A stretch of DNA of 64,000 nt from Cytophagales bacterium. Lineage in GTDB: Bacteria; Bacteroidota; Bacteroidia; Cytophagales; Cyclobacteriaceae. Shown here one piece after another: positions 27,523 through 36,441 of the stretch. The position numbers and the translations under genes were made by a program. The stretch spans positions 124,001 to 188,000 of the forward strand of contig JAFLBR010000006.1 in the NCBI GenBank assembly GCA_017303795.1, read 5' to 3'. Each line of letters opens with the position of its first letter. Within the stretch, counting starts at the first letter, position 1. A model generated the notes under the pieces. That model saw only the letters and a program-made list of their open reading frames with translations. It did not search any database and was not told where the DNA came from.

Positions 27523-29055
27523 ATGCGAACCGGTATTTCAATTGGTTTAGTGTTACTGTTGTTTGTTGTTCAGGTATCCGCGCAAGCGTTACTTGAAACA
27601 TCAACCCTGGCCGGTAAAGTAAAAGGCATTGGGAATGCCGATCGCACCGTTACTTCCTTTAAAGGAATTCCGTTCGCAGCGCCACCAGTTGGTGATTTAC
27701 GTTGGCGTGAACCACAGCCGGTTAAACCGTGGTCGGGTGTATTGACTTGCGATCAATTTTCGGCAAGCCCGATGCAAAACAAACCTGCACCCTTCGCCAT
27801 GTGGACGGAAGAGTTTATTGCTCCGCCTGAACCACTGAGTGAAGATTGTTTGTACCTGAATGTGTGGACTCCCGCTAAATCAACAAAAGAAAAACTTCCG
27901 GTGCTGATGTGGATTTACGGTGGTGGTTTTGTTTCAGGTTCCAGTGCCTGTGCCGTGTATGATGGCGAAGCGTTGGCGAAACAAGGAATCATCTTTGTGA
28001 GCATCAATTATCGCGTAGGCGTATTTGGATTTTTTTCACATCCCGATCTCACCCACGAGTCGGGCAAGAATGCATCGGGTAACTATGCATTGATGGATCA
28101 GTTGGCTGCATTGAAGTGGATTAAAGAAAACATTGCCGCCTTTGGTGGCGATCCTGATAAAGTAACCATTGCCGGGCAATCGGCAGGTTCATTCAGCGTT
28201 CAGGCTTTGGTGGCTTCACCTTTATCGAAAGGATTGTTTCGCGGGGCCATTGCACATAGCGGAGCATCAATGGGCAGGTTCTCGAAGAAGTTAAGTGATG
28301 CCGAAAAAACGGGTCTGGAACTTTCACAAAAAGTTAAATCAACCAACGTTGAAGACTTGCGCAAGTTACCAGCCGACAGTGTGTGGAAATTTGCCAGCAC
28401 CTTGCCGTATGGTACGTTTGCTCCGGTTATTGATGGCTATGTGTTGCCCGATGATATGGGCTCGATCTTTAAAAACAAAAAACATAACGATGTAGCGTTA
28501 ATTGCCGGTTGGGTAACAGGCGATGCAGCCTTAACCGGTCAACCAAAATCTGCATCAGAATATAAAGCCTGGGTAAAAGAAACTTATAAGGACAAGGAGT
28601 CGCAATTCCTGAAAGCATTTCCTGCAGGTACAGATCAAGAAGCTTTGCAATCGCAAAACAAATTGGGCAATCTTAATTTTGCCGGTTATGCAGATCATGT
28701 GTGGGCATTGCACAACACCAGCAACAGTTATCTCTATCAATTCCGTTATGTACCCACCGATAAACCCGGCTTCCCGAATTATGGTGCATTCCATACTTCC
28801 GAAGTTCCTTTTGCATTGCACACCTTAGCGAAATGGAACAGACCGTGGAAGTATTCTGATTATGCTGTCGAAAAATTTATGTCCACTTATTGGATCAACT
28901 TTGTGAAGACCGGTAATCCAAACGATGGTGGTTTACCAGACTGGAAGAAGTATGAAGCCAGTACACAAAACATACTGGAGTTGAATGCTAAACCAGTTTT
29001 AAAACCAGGCTTGTTTAAAGCAGAGTTTGAAGTGTTGAACTTTTTGAATAACTAA
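27523..29055 (+). CDS. Carboxylesterase type B, secreted
   Basis: 510 aa with a signal peptide cleaved after VSAQ. The oxyanion motif YGGGF is near 133-137 and Ser220 lies in GQSAGS. EDCLYLNVW is at 108-116. It begins 11 bp after the second esterase gene and 6 bp precede the next gene, so it sits inside one operon. It is closest in pattern to the esterase at 24200. Confidence 0.93.
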   Translation: MRTGISIGLVLLLFVVQVSAQALLETSTLAGKVKGIGNADRTVTSFKGIPFAAPPVGDLRWREPQPVKPWSGVLTCDQFSASPMQNKPAPFAMWTEEFIAPPEPLSEDCLYLNVWTPAKSTKEKLPVLMWIYGGGFVSGSSACAVYDGEALAKQGIIFVSINYRVGVFGFFSHPDLTHESGKNASGNYALMDQLAALKWIKENIAAFGGDPDKVTIAGQSAGSFSVQALVASPLSKGLFRGAIAHSGASMGRFSKKLSDAEKTGLELSQKVKSTNVEDLRKLPADSVWKFASTLPYGTFAPVIDGYVLPDDMGSIFKNKKHNDVALIAGWVTGDAALTGQPKSASEYKAWVKETYKDKESQFLKAFPAGTDQEALQSQNKLGNLNFAGYADHVWALHNTSNSYLYQFRYVPTDKPGFPNYGAFHTSEVPFALHTLAKWNRPWKYSDYAVEKFMSTYWINFVKTGNPNDGGLPDWKKYEASTQNILELNAKPVLKPGLFKAEFEVLNFLNN

Positions 29056-29061
29056 GTCGGC

Positions 29062-30090
29062 ATGAAAAATATTTCTTTTATACTCTTTTTACTGATAGGC
29101 ACACAAACCTATGCTCAACAAACCGGCAAAGTAGTGAGCTTTATTATTAAAGCTAAGACGTTACAAAACTCAGGTGGAGAAAATCCCAATCGGAAAGTTT
29201 CCGTTTATTTACCACCCGATTATGATCAGGCTGGAAAGCGGTTTCCGGTAATTTATTACCTGCATGGCTTCATGGGCACTGATAGCATTTATTCCTCCAT
29301 GAAAATGATTTTAGATCGTGGAATATCCCAGAAAAAAATTCGGTCTTTCATTCTTGTACAAGCAAATCAATATACACAATACGAAGGAAGTTTTTATAGC
29401 AACTCTGCGTTGACCGGTAATTGGTCTGACTTTACCGCAAAAGAGTTGGTGGAGTATGTCGATAAAAATTTTAAGACTATTGCCAATCGCGAAAGCCGCG
29501 GTATCGGTGGACATTCTATGGGTGGTTATGGTGCTATTAAGACTGGTATGTTACATCCGGAAGTATTCAGTAGCGTATATGCATTAAGTCCGGGATTGCT
29601 TGCCTTTGTAAAAGAGTTTGGTCCCAACAGTGAATCATTCAAAGAACTTAGTAAAGTAAAAACAGTTGATGAATTAAAGCGTACCTACTACCCGAAAGTA
29701 TTGGTGGCAGTGGCTCGCGCATGGTCACCTAATCCCAACAAACCACCTTTTTATTGCGATCTTCCTTTTACCTATAAAGGGGATAGCATGATTGTAAATC
29801 AAACTGTGTTGCAAAAGTGGAACGAAAACATGCCAGTTTATATGGTGGATAAGTATGCGGACAATCTGCGAAAGCTTACGGCTATAAAACTGGATTGGGG
29901 TCGCAATGATGCGCCTCGTTTTCCGGTGCAATGCGGCATGTTCAGTCAGCGATTGGAGAACCTGGGTATTGAACATTATGCGGAAGAATACATTGGTAAT
30001 CATGGCAATAAAATCTGGACTACCGATGGCCGCGTACTAAACGATTTGTTACCTTTCTTCAATGAATACCTGAAGTTCGACTCCAACTAA
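29062..30090 (+). CDS. Esterase D/feruloyl-esterase-like alpha/beta hydrolase, secreted
   Basis: 342 aa, with signal peptide MKNISFILFLLIGTQTYAQ. PF00756-type fold: VYLPPDYD near 48-55, YYLHGF near 65-70, and the nucleophile Ser152 in GGHSMGGYGA. A late HGNKIW supplies the histidine. Enzymes of this family cleave feruloyl or other acyl esters of polysaccharides, or S-formylglutathione; the signal peptide favours the first. It follows the third carboxylesterase by 6 bp. Confidence 0.88.
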   Translation: MKNISFILFLLIGTQTYAQQTGKVVSFIIKAKTLQNSGGENPNRKVSVYLPPDYDQAGKRFPVIYYLHGFMGTDSIYSSMKMILDRGISQKKIRSFILVQANQYTQYEGSFYSNSALTGNWSDFTAKELVEYVDKNFKTIANRESRGIGGHSMGGYGAIKTGMLHPEVFSSVYALSPGLLAFVKEFGPNSESFKELSKVKTVDELKRTYYPKVLVAVARAWSPNPNKPPFYCDLPFTYKGDSMIVNQTVLQKWNENMPVYMVDKYADNLRKLTAIKLDWGRNDAPRFPVQCGMFSQRLENLGIEHYAEEYIGNHGNKIWTTDGRVLNDLLPFFNEYLKFDSN

Positions 30091-30100
30091 TTTTTTTACG

Positions 30101-31396
30101 GTGCTTGCACTACTCGGATTTGGAACCATTGCAGTCTTCCTGATACTCATTATCTCGAAGCGGTTATCGGTTATTACCGCTTTGGTATTAGTGCCAATTG
30201 CGTTTGGCTTGCTGGCCGGTGTTTCTGTAAAAGAATTAGCCGACATGGTGCTGGCAGGTGTGAAACAAGTAGCACCTACAGGTATCTTATTGATGTTTGC
30301 TGTTTTATACTTTGCCGTGATGTTGGATGTTGGTCTGTTCGATCCTGTTATTACATTCATCATCAAACAAGTAAAAGGCGATCCGTTAAAGGTAGTTTTA
30401 GGCACGGCCATACTTACCATGATTGTACATCTGGATGGTGATGGCACCGCCACCTTCATGATTGTAATCTCTGCCTTTCTTCCCATCTATAAAGAATTAA
30501 AAATGAACCGGCTCGTCTTGGCCGGTATTGTTGCGTTAAGTGTCGGCCCATTGCATCTCGTTCCGTGGTCGGGTACATTGGCTCGTGCCATTGCAACCAT
30601 GAATAGTACCGCACCGGAAATTTTTAACCCGAATATTCCTGCCATTCTGGGTGGTATTGTTTGGGTGTTGATAGTAGCCTATATTCTGGGCAAGCGCGAA
30701 CGCAAGCGACTGGGCATTGTTCAGTTAAACTACAACCATCACGAATCATTAACAGCTGAACAAAAATCACTGCGCAGACCAAAGCTCATTTTACTTAATG
30801 CCATTCTTACCATTTTGTTGATTGTTGTTTTAATGAAAGGCTGGGTTCCGGCACCGGTTTTATTTCTGGTTGCCTCGGCTTTGGCCCTGCTGATTAATTA
30901 TCCTAACCTGAAAGATCAACAGAAAATAATTCGGAGTCATGGTGCTAATATCTTTTTGGTTTCCAGTATGATTTTCGCTGCAGGAATTTTTTCCGGAATC
31001 TTAACTGGTTCCAAAATGATCGATGCTATGGCAACAGCTTTGGTAAGTTTAATTCCACAAGGTCAGGCAAACTTGTTACCGGTGCTTACAGCCGTTACCA
31101 GCATGCCAGCCAGTTTACTGTTTACACCCGATGCTTATTATTTTGGCGTGGTACCGGTACTCAGCGAAACAGCCCAACACTTTGGAATTAATCATTTGGA
31201 AATTGGACGCGCAGCCTTGTTAGGCCAAATGACAGTTGGCTTTCCATTAAGTCCGCTCACGGCATCCACATTTTTATTGATTGGTTTGTGCGAAGTTGAC
31301 TTGGGCGACCATCAAAAGTTTATCTTTAAGTGGGCGATGGGCACCACACTCGTTATGACACTCGTGGCTTTGCTTACCGGATCTATTCACATATGA
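30101..31396 (+). CDS. CitMHS-type citrate/organic-acid transporter
   Basis: Inner-membrane carrier, 432 aa, about 11-12 hydrophobic segments. The only workable start is the GTG at 30101: upstream the frame is closed by the TGA in ATGAATACCTGA. DGDGTATFMIV and GPLHLVPWSGTLARA, in the first half, are CitMHS-like signatures. A second conserved block (TSMPASLLFTPDAYYFGVVP) lies near the C-terminus. It probably takes up an acid released by the esterases upstream or used by the AtuA proteins downstream. It overlaps the AtuA gene by ATGA. Confidence 0.9.
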   Translation: MLALLGFGTIAVFLILIISKRLSVITALVLVPIAFGLLAGVSVKELADMVLAGVKQVAPTGILLMFAVLYFAVMLDVGLFDPVITFIIKQVKGDPLKVVLGTAILTMIVHLDGDGTATFMIVISAFLPIYKELKMNRLVLAGIVALSVGPLHLVPWSGTLARAIATMNSTAPEIFNPNIPAILGGIVWVLIVAYILGKRERKRLGIVQLNYNHHESLTAEQKSLRRPKLILLNAILTILLIVVLMKGWVPAPVLFLVASALALLINYPNLKDQQKIIRSHGANIFLVSSMIFAAGIFSGILTGSKMIDAMATALVSLIPQGQANLLPVLTAVTSMPASLLFTPDAYYFGVVPVLSETAQHFGINHLEIGRAALLGQMTVGFPLSPLTASTFLLIGLCEVDLGDHQKFIFKWAMGTTLVMTLVALLTGSIHI

Positions 31397-32712
31397 AAGA
31401 CAAAATCAGAATCGGGTGTGGGGCAGGTTTTTCGGGCGACCGGTTAGATCCTGCGGTTGTATTGGTAAAGGATGGCAAACTGGATTACCTGGTATTGGAA
31501 TGTTTAGCAGAACGCACCATTGCACTGGCTCAGAAAAGAAAACTGCAAAACCCTGCATGGGGATATGACCCTTTGTTAGAACGAAGAATTGAATCATTAT
31601 TGGAGTTGTTGTTGGAGCAGAAAGTAAAACTCATCACCAACATGGGTGCGGCAAATCCGTTGTCAGCCGCTGACAAGGTTATTGAAATCGCCAAAAGAAA
31701 AAATCTTTCCGTAAGAGTTGCTGCGGTGGTGGGCGATGATGTGCTCGCTAAACTTGATGTAGCAGCACTTTCGTTGGAAACCAAACAACCGCTTTCGTCT
31801 CATGGCAAGATCGTATCGGCTAACGCTTACCTCGGTGCCGATGGAATTTTAGAAGCACTAAAAACAAATGCGGATATTATCATAACCGGTCGTGTAGCCG
31901 ATCCATCGCTTTTTATAGCACCAATGCTGCACGAATTGGGTTGGGCTGAAAATGATTTTGATCGTATGGGTAAGGGAACAGTGCTCGGACATTTATTAGA
32001 ATGTGCCGGGCAGGTTACCGGTGGTTATTATGCCGATCCCGGGAAAAAACATGTGCCTGATATGGTTAATCTGGGGCATCCGTTTGTGGATGTGTTTGCC
32101 GATGGCAGTGGTCTGTTAGGTAAAGTAAACGGGACCGGTGGTGTCATTAATCTTGATACGGCTAAAGAACAGTTGCTCTATGAAGTGGTCAATCCACATG
32201 CGTATTATACACCTGATGTAATTGCAGATTTTACTTCCGTGAAATTAATGCAGCAGGCAAAAGACCGTGTTCGTGTTACGGGTGGGAGTGGCACCACGAA
32301 ACCCGATACTTTGAAAGTTAGTGTTGGTTATCAGGCTGGCTATTTAGGCGAAGGTGAAATTACGTATGCCGGTGGCAACGCAGTAGGCCGGGCAAAACTG
32401 GCTGGTGAAATTGTGCGTGAAAGACTTCGCCATACATTTAATGAAATCAAGGTTGACCTGATGGGGCTTAATGCTGTGCATGGTAACGCGCTCCATTCCA
32501 CTGAACCGTACGAGGTGCGTTTGCGTGTAGCCGCGAAAACACCTGATGCTGCATTAGCCGCACGCGTGGGCGAAGAAGTGGAAGCACTTTATACCAATGG
32601 GCCAGGCGGTGGTGGTGGTGTGCGCAAGTATGTTCACGAAATGATTGGCATTGTTTCGTGTTTGATGGATAGAAACCTGATAAAGCCGGAAGTAATCATA
32701 AAATCAATATGA
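31393..32712 (+). CDS. AtuA-family protein (DUF1446, acyclic terpene utilisation)
   Basis: 439 aa from ATG 31393, overlapping the transporter stop; the frame is open 21 codons upstream but only inside the transporter. Cytosolic. DUF1446 marks include RIGCGAGFSGDRLDPA at the N-terminus, ITNMGAANP near 98, NADIIITGRVADPSLF near 160, and the glycine-rich NGPGGGGGVRKYV near the end. AtuA is needed for citronellol/geraniol catabolism in Pseudomonas, where its exact reaction is unclear. The wider family occurs with hydroxy-acid transporters, as here. No terpene genes are seen, so the substrate here is open. Confidence 0.88.
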   Translation: MKDKIRIGCGAGFSGDRLDPAVVLVKDGKLDYLVLECLAERTIALAQKRKLQNPAWGYDPLLERRIESLLELLLEQKVKLITNMGAANPLSAADKVIEIAKRKNLSVRVAAVVGDDVLAKLDVAALSLETKQPLSSHGKIVSANAYLGADGILEALKTNADIIITGRVADPSLFIAPMLHELGWAENDFDRMGKGTVLGHLLECAGQVTGGYYADPGKKHVPDMVNLGHPFVDVFADGSGLLGKVNGTGGVINLDTAKEQLLYEVVNPHAYYTPDVIADFTSVKLMQQAKDRVRVTGGSGTTKPDTLKVSVGYQAGYLGEGEITYAGGNAVGRAKLAGEIVRERLRHTFNEIKVDLMGLNAVHGNALHSTEPYEVRLRVAAKTPDAALAARVGEEVEALYTNGPGGGGGVRKYVHEMIGIVSCLMDRNLIKPEVIIKSI

Positions 32713-33008
32713 AGCTTTACGACATCGCACATAGCCGCGCGGGCGACAAAGGAAATACCCTTACACTTTCGCTGATTCCTTATCAGGAACAAGACTATGC
32801 CTTGTTATGCGAAAAGATTACGGAAGAAAAGGTAAAACAACATTTAGGTGAAATTGTGAAAGGAAAAGTAACGCGCTATGAACTTCCGAATATTTCGTCA
32901 TTGCTTTTTGTGTGTGAAGACGCTTTGAATACAGGCGTTACAACATCCTGGAACATGGATGCGCATGGAAAAACGCTTAGCTATGCACTTTTGGAAATGG
33001 AGATTTAA
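32709..33008 (+). CDS. AtuA-related small partner protein
   Basis: 99 aa, ATGA overlap with the AtuA gene. It starts KLYDIAHSRAGDKGNTLTLS, a typical AtuA-related (PF23544-type) beginning. In many genomes this domain is fused to the C-terminus of AtuA; here it is a separate gene that was never fused or has split off. It very probably forms a complex with the preceding protein. Confidence 0.85.
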   Translation: MKLYDIAHSRAGDKGNTLTLSLIPYQEQDYALLCEKITEEKVKQHLGEIVKGKVTRYELPNISSLLFVCEDALNTGVTTSWNMDAHGKTLSYALLEMEI

Positions 33009-33018
33009 AACAATTGAA

Positions 33019-34518
33019 ATGAAAAAGTTTGTCTACCTGATCGTGTTATTCCTGTTTGCCGCAACGGTGTTTGCCCAAACCACAAAACCCCGCACCATTG
33101 TAACAACCGATGGCGAGTTGGATGATGTTGATTCTTTTATTCGGATGCTGTTACACGCCAATGAATTTAAAATAGAAGGCCTGATCATCAGCAGTTCAAT
33201 GTGGCATTACAAAGGCGATGGTAAGGGAACGAAGTTTGTCTCCGAAATGGACATGACTAAACAGATGTATGGCGAACGCACTGAACTGCGCTGGCCCGGT
33301 ACCGATTGGATTTATAACCTGTTGGATGCTTACGGAAAAGTTTATCCTAACCTGAAATTGCATGCGCCCGATTTTCCAACGGCCGACTACCTGCGTTCGG
33401 TAACGCGTATTGGCAACATCGACTTTGAAGGTGAGATGGAAAAAGATACCGAGGGTTCTGATTTTATAAAAGCAAGTTTGCTTGACGACAACCTGCAACC
33501 GCTTTATTTACAAGTGTGGGGCGGCACCAATACCATTGCCCGTTCATTAAAAGCTATCGAAGATCAATATAAAGGCACACCCCAATGGTCGGCCATTTAT
33601 AAAAAGGTTTGCGCCAAAGCCATCATCTATGCCATACTCGATCAGGATGCTACCTATCGTAAATACATTAGTGTAAACTGGCCCGATGTAAAAATTTATT
33701 ACAATGCCAGTCAGTTCTGGTGCTTTGCATACTTCTGGAAGCGAGCGGTGCCCGAAGCGTGGCATCATTACCTGCAAGGCAAATTCATGGGGCCGATCAT
33801 CAACAACAATGGCCCGCTGATGAAACTGTATTACAGCTATGGCGATGGCAATCCGCCTGTAGGCGAGATCGAAGACATTTACAGCGATCCCGAGAAAATT
33901 AAAAACAACATGTGGGGTAGCTTTACACAATACGATTTTATTTCTGAAGGCGACTCACCCGCATTTTTTCATTTGATAGATGTGGGACTGGATAACCTGA
34001 ATAATCCGCACTATGGCGGGTGGGGTGGAAGGTTAGTTCAATCATCCACTATACCTGCGCGGTGGGAAGATGGCGACCGGGCTGCAGACTTTAATCCCTT
34101 TACACAACAAATGGACAAAGCCTATCCGCAAACGCGATGGATAGATGTACTTCAAAACGAATTTGCCGCGCGCACTGCCTGGTGTGTGTTACCGTATAAT
34201 AAGGCCAATCATCCACCCAGGGTTAGTTTGAAAGCGCCTGAGAATAAAGAAGTAAAAGCGGGTGAAAAAATAAAGTTGTTGATAAAATCTTCCGATCCCG
34301 ACTCCGGACAAAAAGTAACATTTAAATGGTGGCATTACCACGAAGTGGATTCCCATGCCGGAAAAATTAACCTTGACAATGAGAATGATGCCACACTCAT
34401 GCTGCATGTACCAGCCGATGCCAAACCCGGAGATGACATTCACATCATCCTCTCCGCCACCGATACGGGTGCGCCTGCGCTTACGCGATATGTACGGGTG
34501 GTGTTGCAGGTGAAGTGA
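33019..34518 (+). CDS. DUF1593 nucleoside-hydrolase-like secreted protein
   Basis: 499 aa from ATG 33019, at the start of a signal peptide (MKKFVYLIVLFLFAATVFAQ). An upstream start in the same frame would overlap the AtuA partner gene. TTDGELDDVDSFIRML near 30-45 is the Asp-rich, calcium-binding start of inosine-uridine hydrolase-like folds, and YLQVWGGTNTIARSL near 155-170 is also typical of PF07632. The last 100 residues form an Ig/cadherin-like domain (LLIKSSDPDSGQKVTFKWWH). The real substrate of the family is poorly known; it often sits in sugar-degradation loci. It is the last gene of the operon. Confidence 0.87.
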   Translation: MKKFVYLIVLFLFAATVFAQTTKPRTIVTTDGELDDVDSFIRMLLHANEFKIEGLIISSSMWHYKGDGKGTKFVSEMDMTKQMYGERTELRWPGTDWIYNLLDAYGKVYPNLKLHAPDFPTADYLRSVTRIGNIDFEGEMEKDTEGSDFIKASLLDDNLQPLYLQVWGGTNTIARSLKAIEDQYKGTPQWSAIYKKVCAKAIIYAILDQDATYRKYISVNWPDVKIYYNASQFWCFAYFWKRAVPEAWHHYLQGKFMGPIINNNGPLMKLYYSYGDGNPPVGEIEDIYSDPEKIKNNMWGSFTQYDFISEGDSPAFFHLIDVGLDNLNNPHYGGWGGRLVQSSTIPARWEDGDRAADFNPFTQQMDKAYPQTRWIDVLQNEFAARTAWCVLPYNKANHPPRVSLKAPENKEVKAGEKIKLLIKSSDPDSGQKVTFKWWHYHEVDSHAGKINLDNENDATLMLHVPADAKPGDDIHIILSATDTGAPALTRYVRVVLQVK

Positions 34519-34581
34519 GCTAGAAAATATAGGAAACTGAAATCGGCCTGATTTTAATTCTATATTCATTAACTTTCGTTC

Positions 34582-34625
34582 TAACAATTGTATATAGGAA
34601 ACAAGTTTCCTATATACAATTGTTA
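34582..34625. repeat. attC-like hairpin A: perfect 21-bp inverted repeat
   Basis: The arms 34582-34602 and 34605-34625 are exact complements around a 2-nt loop. The outer ends read CTAAC and GTTATAGCC. The right end doubles as the start of the next unit: GTTATAGCCA (34622-34631) is the exact complement of TGGCTATAAC at 35239-35248. This is the relation expected between the two ends of an integron cassette. It may also act as a terminator for the operon before it. The perfect stem is less attC-like than B, C and D. Confidence 0.6.
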
Positions 34626-34651
34626 TAGCCAATTGTAAATACAAGACTGCA

Positions 34652-35224
34652 ATGAGAATTTTAATTGTGACAGTCATGCTGTTTAGTTTCGGTTGCAAAC
34701 AAAGCGACAGATTTTTTCCTGATAAGAAAACTATTTTGACGGAGGAATTTTCGAATTTTGATAACTTCTTTCCTATCGCCACACTTGACCTAAGTAGTAA
34801 AGGGATAAAGGACAAAATTCACGTTATGTATGTAAGTTTTGACCCTGACATTGACCACAGAAAATCTTTTCCTGATAGTGACTACATTGACGAATTCACT
34901 TTTAACATAACTGACAATGGACTTTATCAACCAACATTTGATAAATCAGCATTGGTAGTAGGGAAGGACTTTAAAAAATATTTCAATGAAGGACGAGAAA
35001 AATATTTGAAAGCTAAAAGGGACAATAGAACTTGGACTTTAATCGAAATAGCGGAGGAACCTGAATGGTGGCAAGTCGACCAAACGCCAACAAATTCAAA
35101 GGGACAAAGAATGAAGTTTATTTGCGAAGTGGACATTTATGACGTATTTAATGACGACTGCCGACTATATGTATTCTATGACGAGGCGGACAGAAGAGTT
35201 AAATATGTGTATCAACGAAATTAG
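34652..35224 (+). CDS. Cassette-borne lipoprotein-like protein, unknown function
   Basis: 190 aa from ATG 34652. The N-terminus MRILIVTVMLFSFGCKQSDR is a short lipoprotein signal with FSFGC. The mature part is rich in Asp, Tyr and Trp and has no motif I recognise. Base composition is clearly more AT-rich than the operon before it. It is the only gene between attC-like hairpins A and B, on the strand expected for a gene cassette, and starts only 21 bp after the cassette boundary. Confidence 0.68.
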   Translation: MRILIVTVMLFSFGCKQSDRFFPDKKTILTEEFSNFDNFFPIATLDLSSKGIKDKIHVMYVSFDPDIDHRKSFPDSDYIDEFTFNITDNGLYQPTFDKSALVVGKDFKKYFNEGREKYLKAKRDNRTWTLIEIAEEPEWWQVDQTPTNSKGQRMKFICEVDIYDVFNDDCRLYVFYDEADRRVKYVYQRN

Positions 35225-35238
35225 TATAGAGAAACAAC

Positions 35239-35339
35239 TGGCTATAACAAAATGTATAGTAAATGGCCCTGATAAGGAGGACTTTTTTTTATTTTTGCTC
35301 AGGGCCACTTCCTATACATAAACGTTAGCGCCAATGCCC
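35239..35339 (+). repeat. attC-like site B
   Basis: Order of elements: TGGCTATAAC (35239-35248), stem 1 ATGTATAG (35252-35259), spacer, stem 2 TGGCCCTGA (35264-35272), 26-nt T-rich loop, TCAGGGCCA (35299-35307), spacer, CTATACAT (35312-35319), AAAC, then GTTAGCGCC (35324-35332). Two paired boxes separated by unpaired spacers and bounded by AAC and GTT is the attC plan. Its first 10 nt complement the start of its own unit at 34622. The strict consensus GTTRRRY is not met (GTTAGCG). Confidence 0.68.
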
Positions 35340-35429
35340 TTCCAGCACCGCGGACAATGACGACCAAGCCGACAAAGACTCGTTTCCGCAGACAAGAAAA
35401 AAATTAACGGGTGAAACTCTACTAATTTA

Positions 35430-35636
35430 AATTCTCCACGCGGACAAGTGAACGTTTCATTATGCAACGTGGGACTGAGAAACAATAAACAAAACTTGGG
35501 ACACGACTACGAATTAAGATTCGTACCATATCCGCCCACCGCACTGCAACCGTGGAGAGATTCTCGCCCACGCTTTTGGCACATGCCATAGCCGCGCAAA
35601 CCCACCGCGACACCAAAGCTATGGCAAGAGCCAAAT
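35430..35636 (+). repeat. About 205-bp direct repeat, copy 1, with hairpin copy 2
   Basis: Closely matches 38058-38267 in the same orientation. It contains ACGAATTAAGATTCGT, a 6-bp stem with a 4-nt loop, and the two-step hairpin at 35575-35635: TTTGGC, ACAT, GCCATAGC, 25-nt loop ending ACCAAA, GCTATGGC, AAGA, GCCAAA. The two copies bracket a three-gene block (35647-37812) plus another hairpin. From 35340 to 35430 nothing else is seen. Confidence 0.85.
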
Positions 35637-35646
35637 CTCCCGACCC

Positions 35647-36405
35647 TCAAATATCATCTATCTTTTCGCTAGTGGATTTTTTCTTCAACTGTCCCTTCGT
35701 AACTTTTAAGTCTTTGAAATATCCTATTGTTCCAATATCAACATACAGACCAACTCCACCTATTTTATTCTTGCCTAACATTTTGTCTACAATAAATGAA
35801 GAGTATTTCATGTCATTAATAAACATTTCAGCAGTTTCACCATTCACTTCAATTCTCATTTTTATCCATTCCTTCAACGCAACAGGTGCTGAACCTTCAT
35901 ACGACCCCGGAGGATAACTCTTTCTAAGAGTGTCAAACTTGGCATGTGGATATGAAATATACTGCACAGCATGATTTCTAAATAACTGATTATTGACTCT
36001 GCCAACTTTAGGTCTTACGTAAATACTTTCAAAGGCTGAATCGTCTTCTTTAATTCGAAAATACACTCCAATAAAGCCTGCAACGCCAGGGTACGGTGGT
36101 GGATTTTGAATCTGACTGTACATTTTCACTTCAATAGTTCCGTTCTCAAAGTCTTCCAAGCCGACCAGTCGAGCATAATGAGGTTCATCAACTGTTTTCT
36201 CAATATTATTTACGTCAAAAGGAAGAGCTTTCAAATCACGTTCTATCTTCAACACTTTCTTACCTTCAAACTCAATAATAGAACCGGTGACATTGTGAAG
36301 TTCGAAAGTTTGTCCTTTGAGAGTTAGTTTCTGTTTCTGACCTAATACTGAAAATGACATCAGCGAAGAGGCCGCAATAGTTACAATGATGAGTAGTGAT
36401 TTCAT
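35647..36405 (-). CDS. Secreted DUF1080/LamG-like protein
   Basis: 252 aa with a signal peptide (MKSLLIIVTIAASSLMSFSV). The rest is a jelly-roll-type beta-sandwich: FENGTIEVKMYSQIQ, GVAGFIGVYFRIKEDDS, EWIKMRIEVNGETAEMFIND and GGVGLYVDIGTIGYFKDLKV are the strand pattern of concanavalin-like DUF1080/LamG domains that bind or cleave sugars. No catalytic residues can be named. It is the last of three same-strand genes behind the Crp-family regulator gene and ends 11 bp from direct repeat copy 1. Confidence 0.72.
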   Translation of the reverse strand: MKSLLIIVTIAASSLMSFSVLGQKQKLTLKGQTFELHNVTGSIIEFEGKKVLKIERDLKALPFDVNNIEKTVDEPHYARLVGLEDFENGTIEVKMYSQIQNPPPYPGVAGFIGVYFRIKEDDSAFESIYVRPKVGRVNNQLFRNHAVQYISYPHAKFDTLRKSYPPGSYEGSAPVALKEWIKMRIEVNGETAEMFINDMKYSSFIVDKMLGKNKIGGVGLYVDIGTIGYFKDLKVTKGQLKKKSTSEKIDDI

Positions 36406-36441
36406 ATTGATAATTTTAGTGTTGTAATTTTCTGAAAACGG

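Noticed and set aside
30049-30486. 145-codon minus-strand frame at the start of the CitMHS gene
   Set aside because: Thr/Asn/Ser-rich antisense shadow of a membrane protein gene; no start or conservation pattern.
34582-34625. Simple Rho-independent terminator for the operon ending at 34518
   Set aside because: The 21-bp stem is too long and AT-rich and lacks a T-run. Its right end matches the start of the next unit, so the cassette reading explains more, though it may still stop transcription.
35340-35429. A further small gene or attC-like site between site B and the direct repeat
   Set aside because: No open frame with a plausible start and no AAC/GTT-bounded stem was found.
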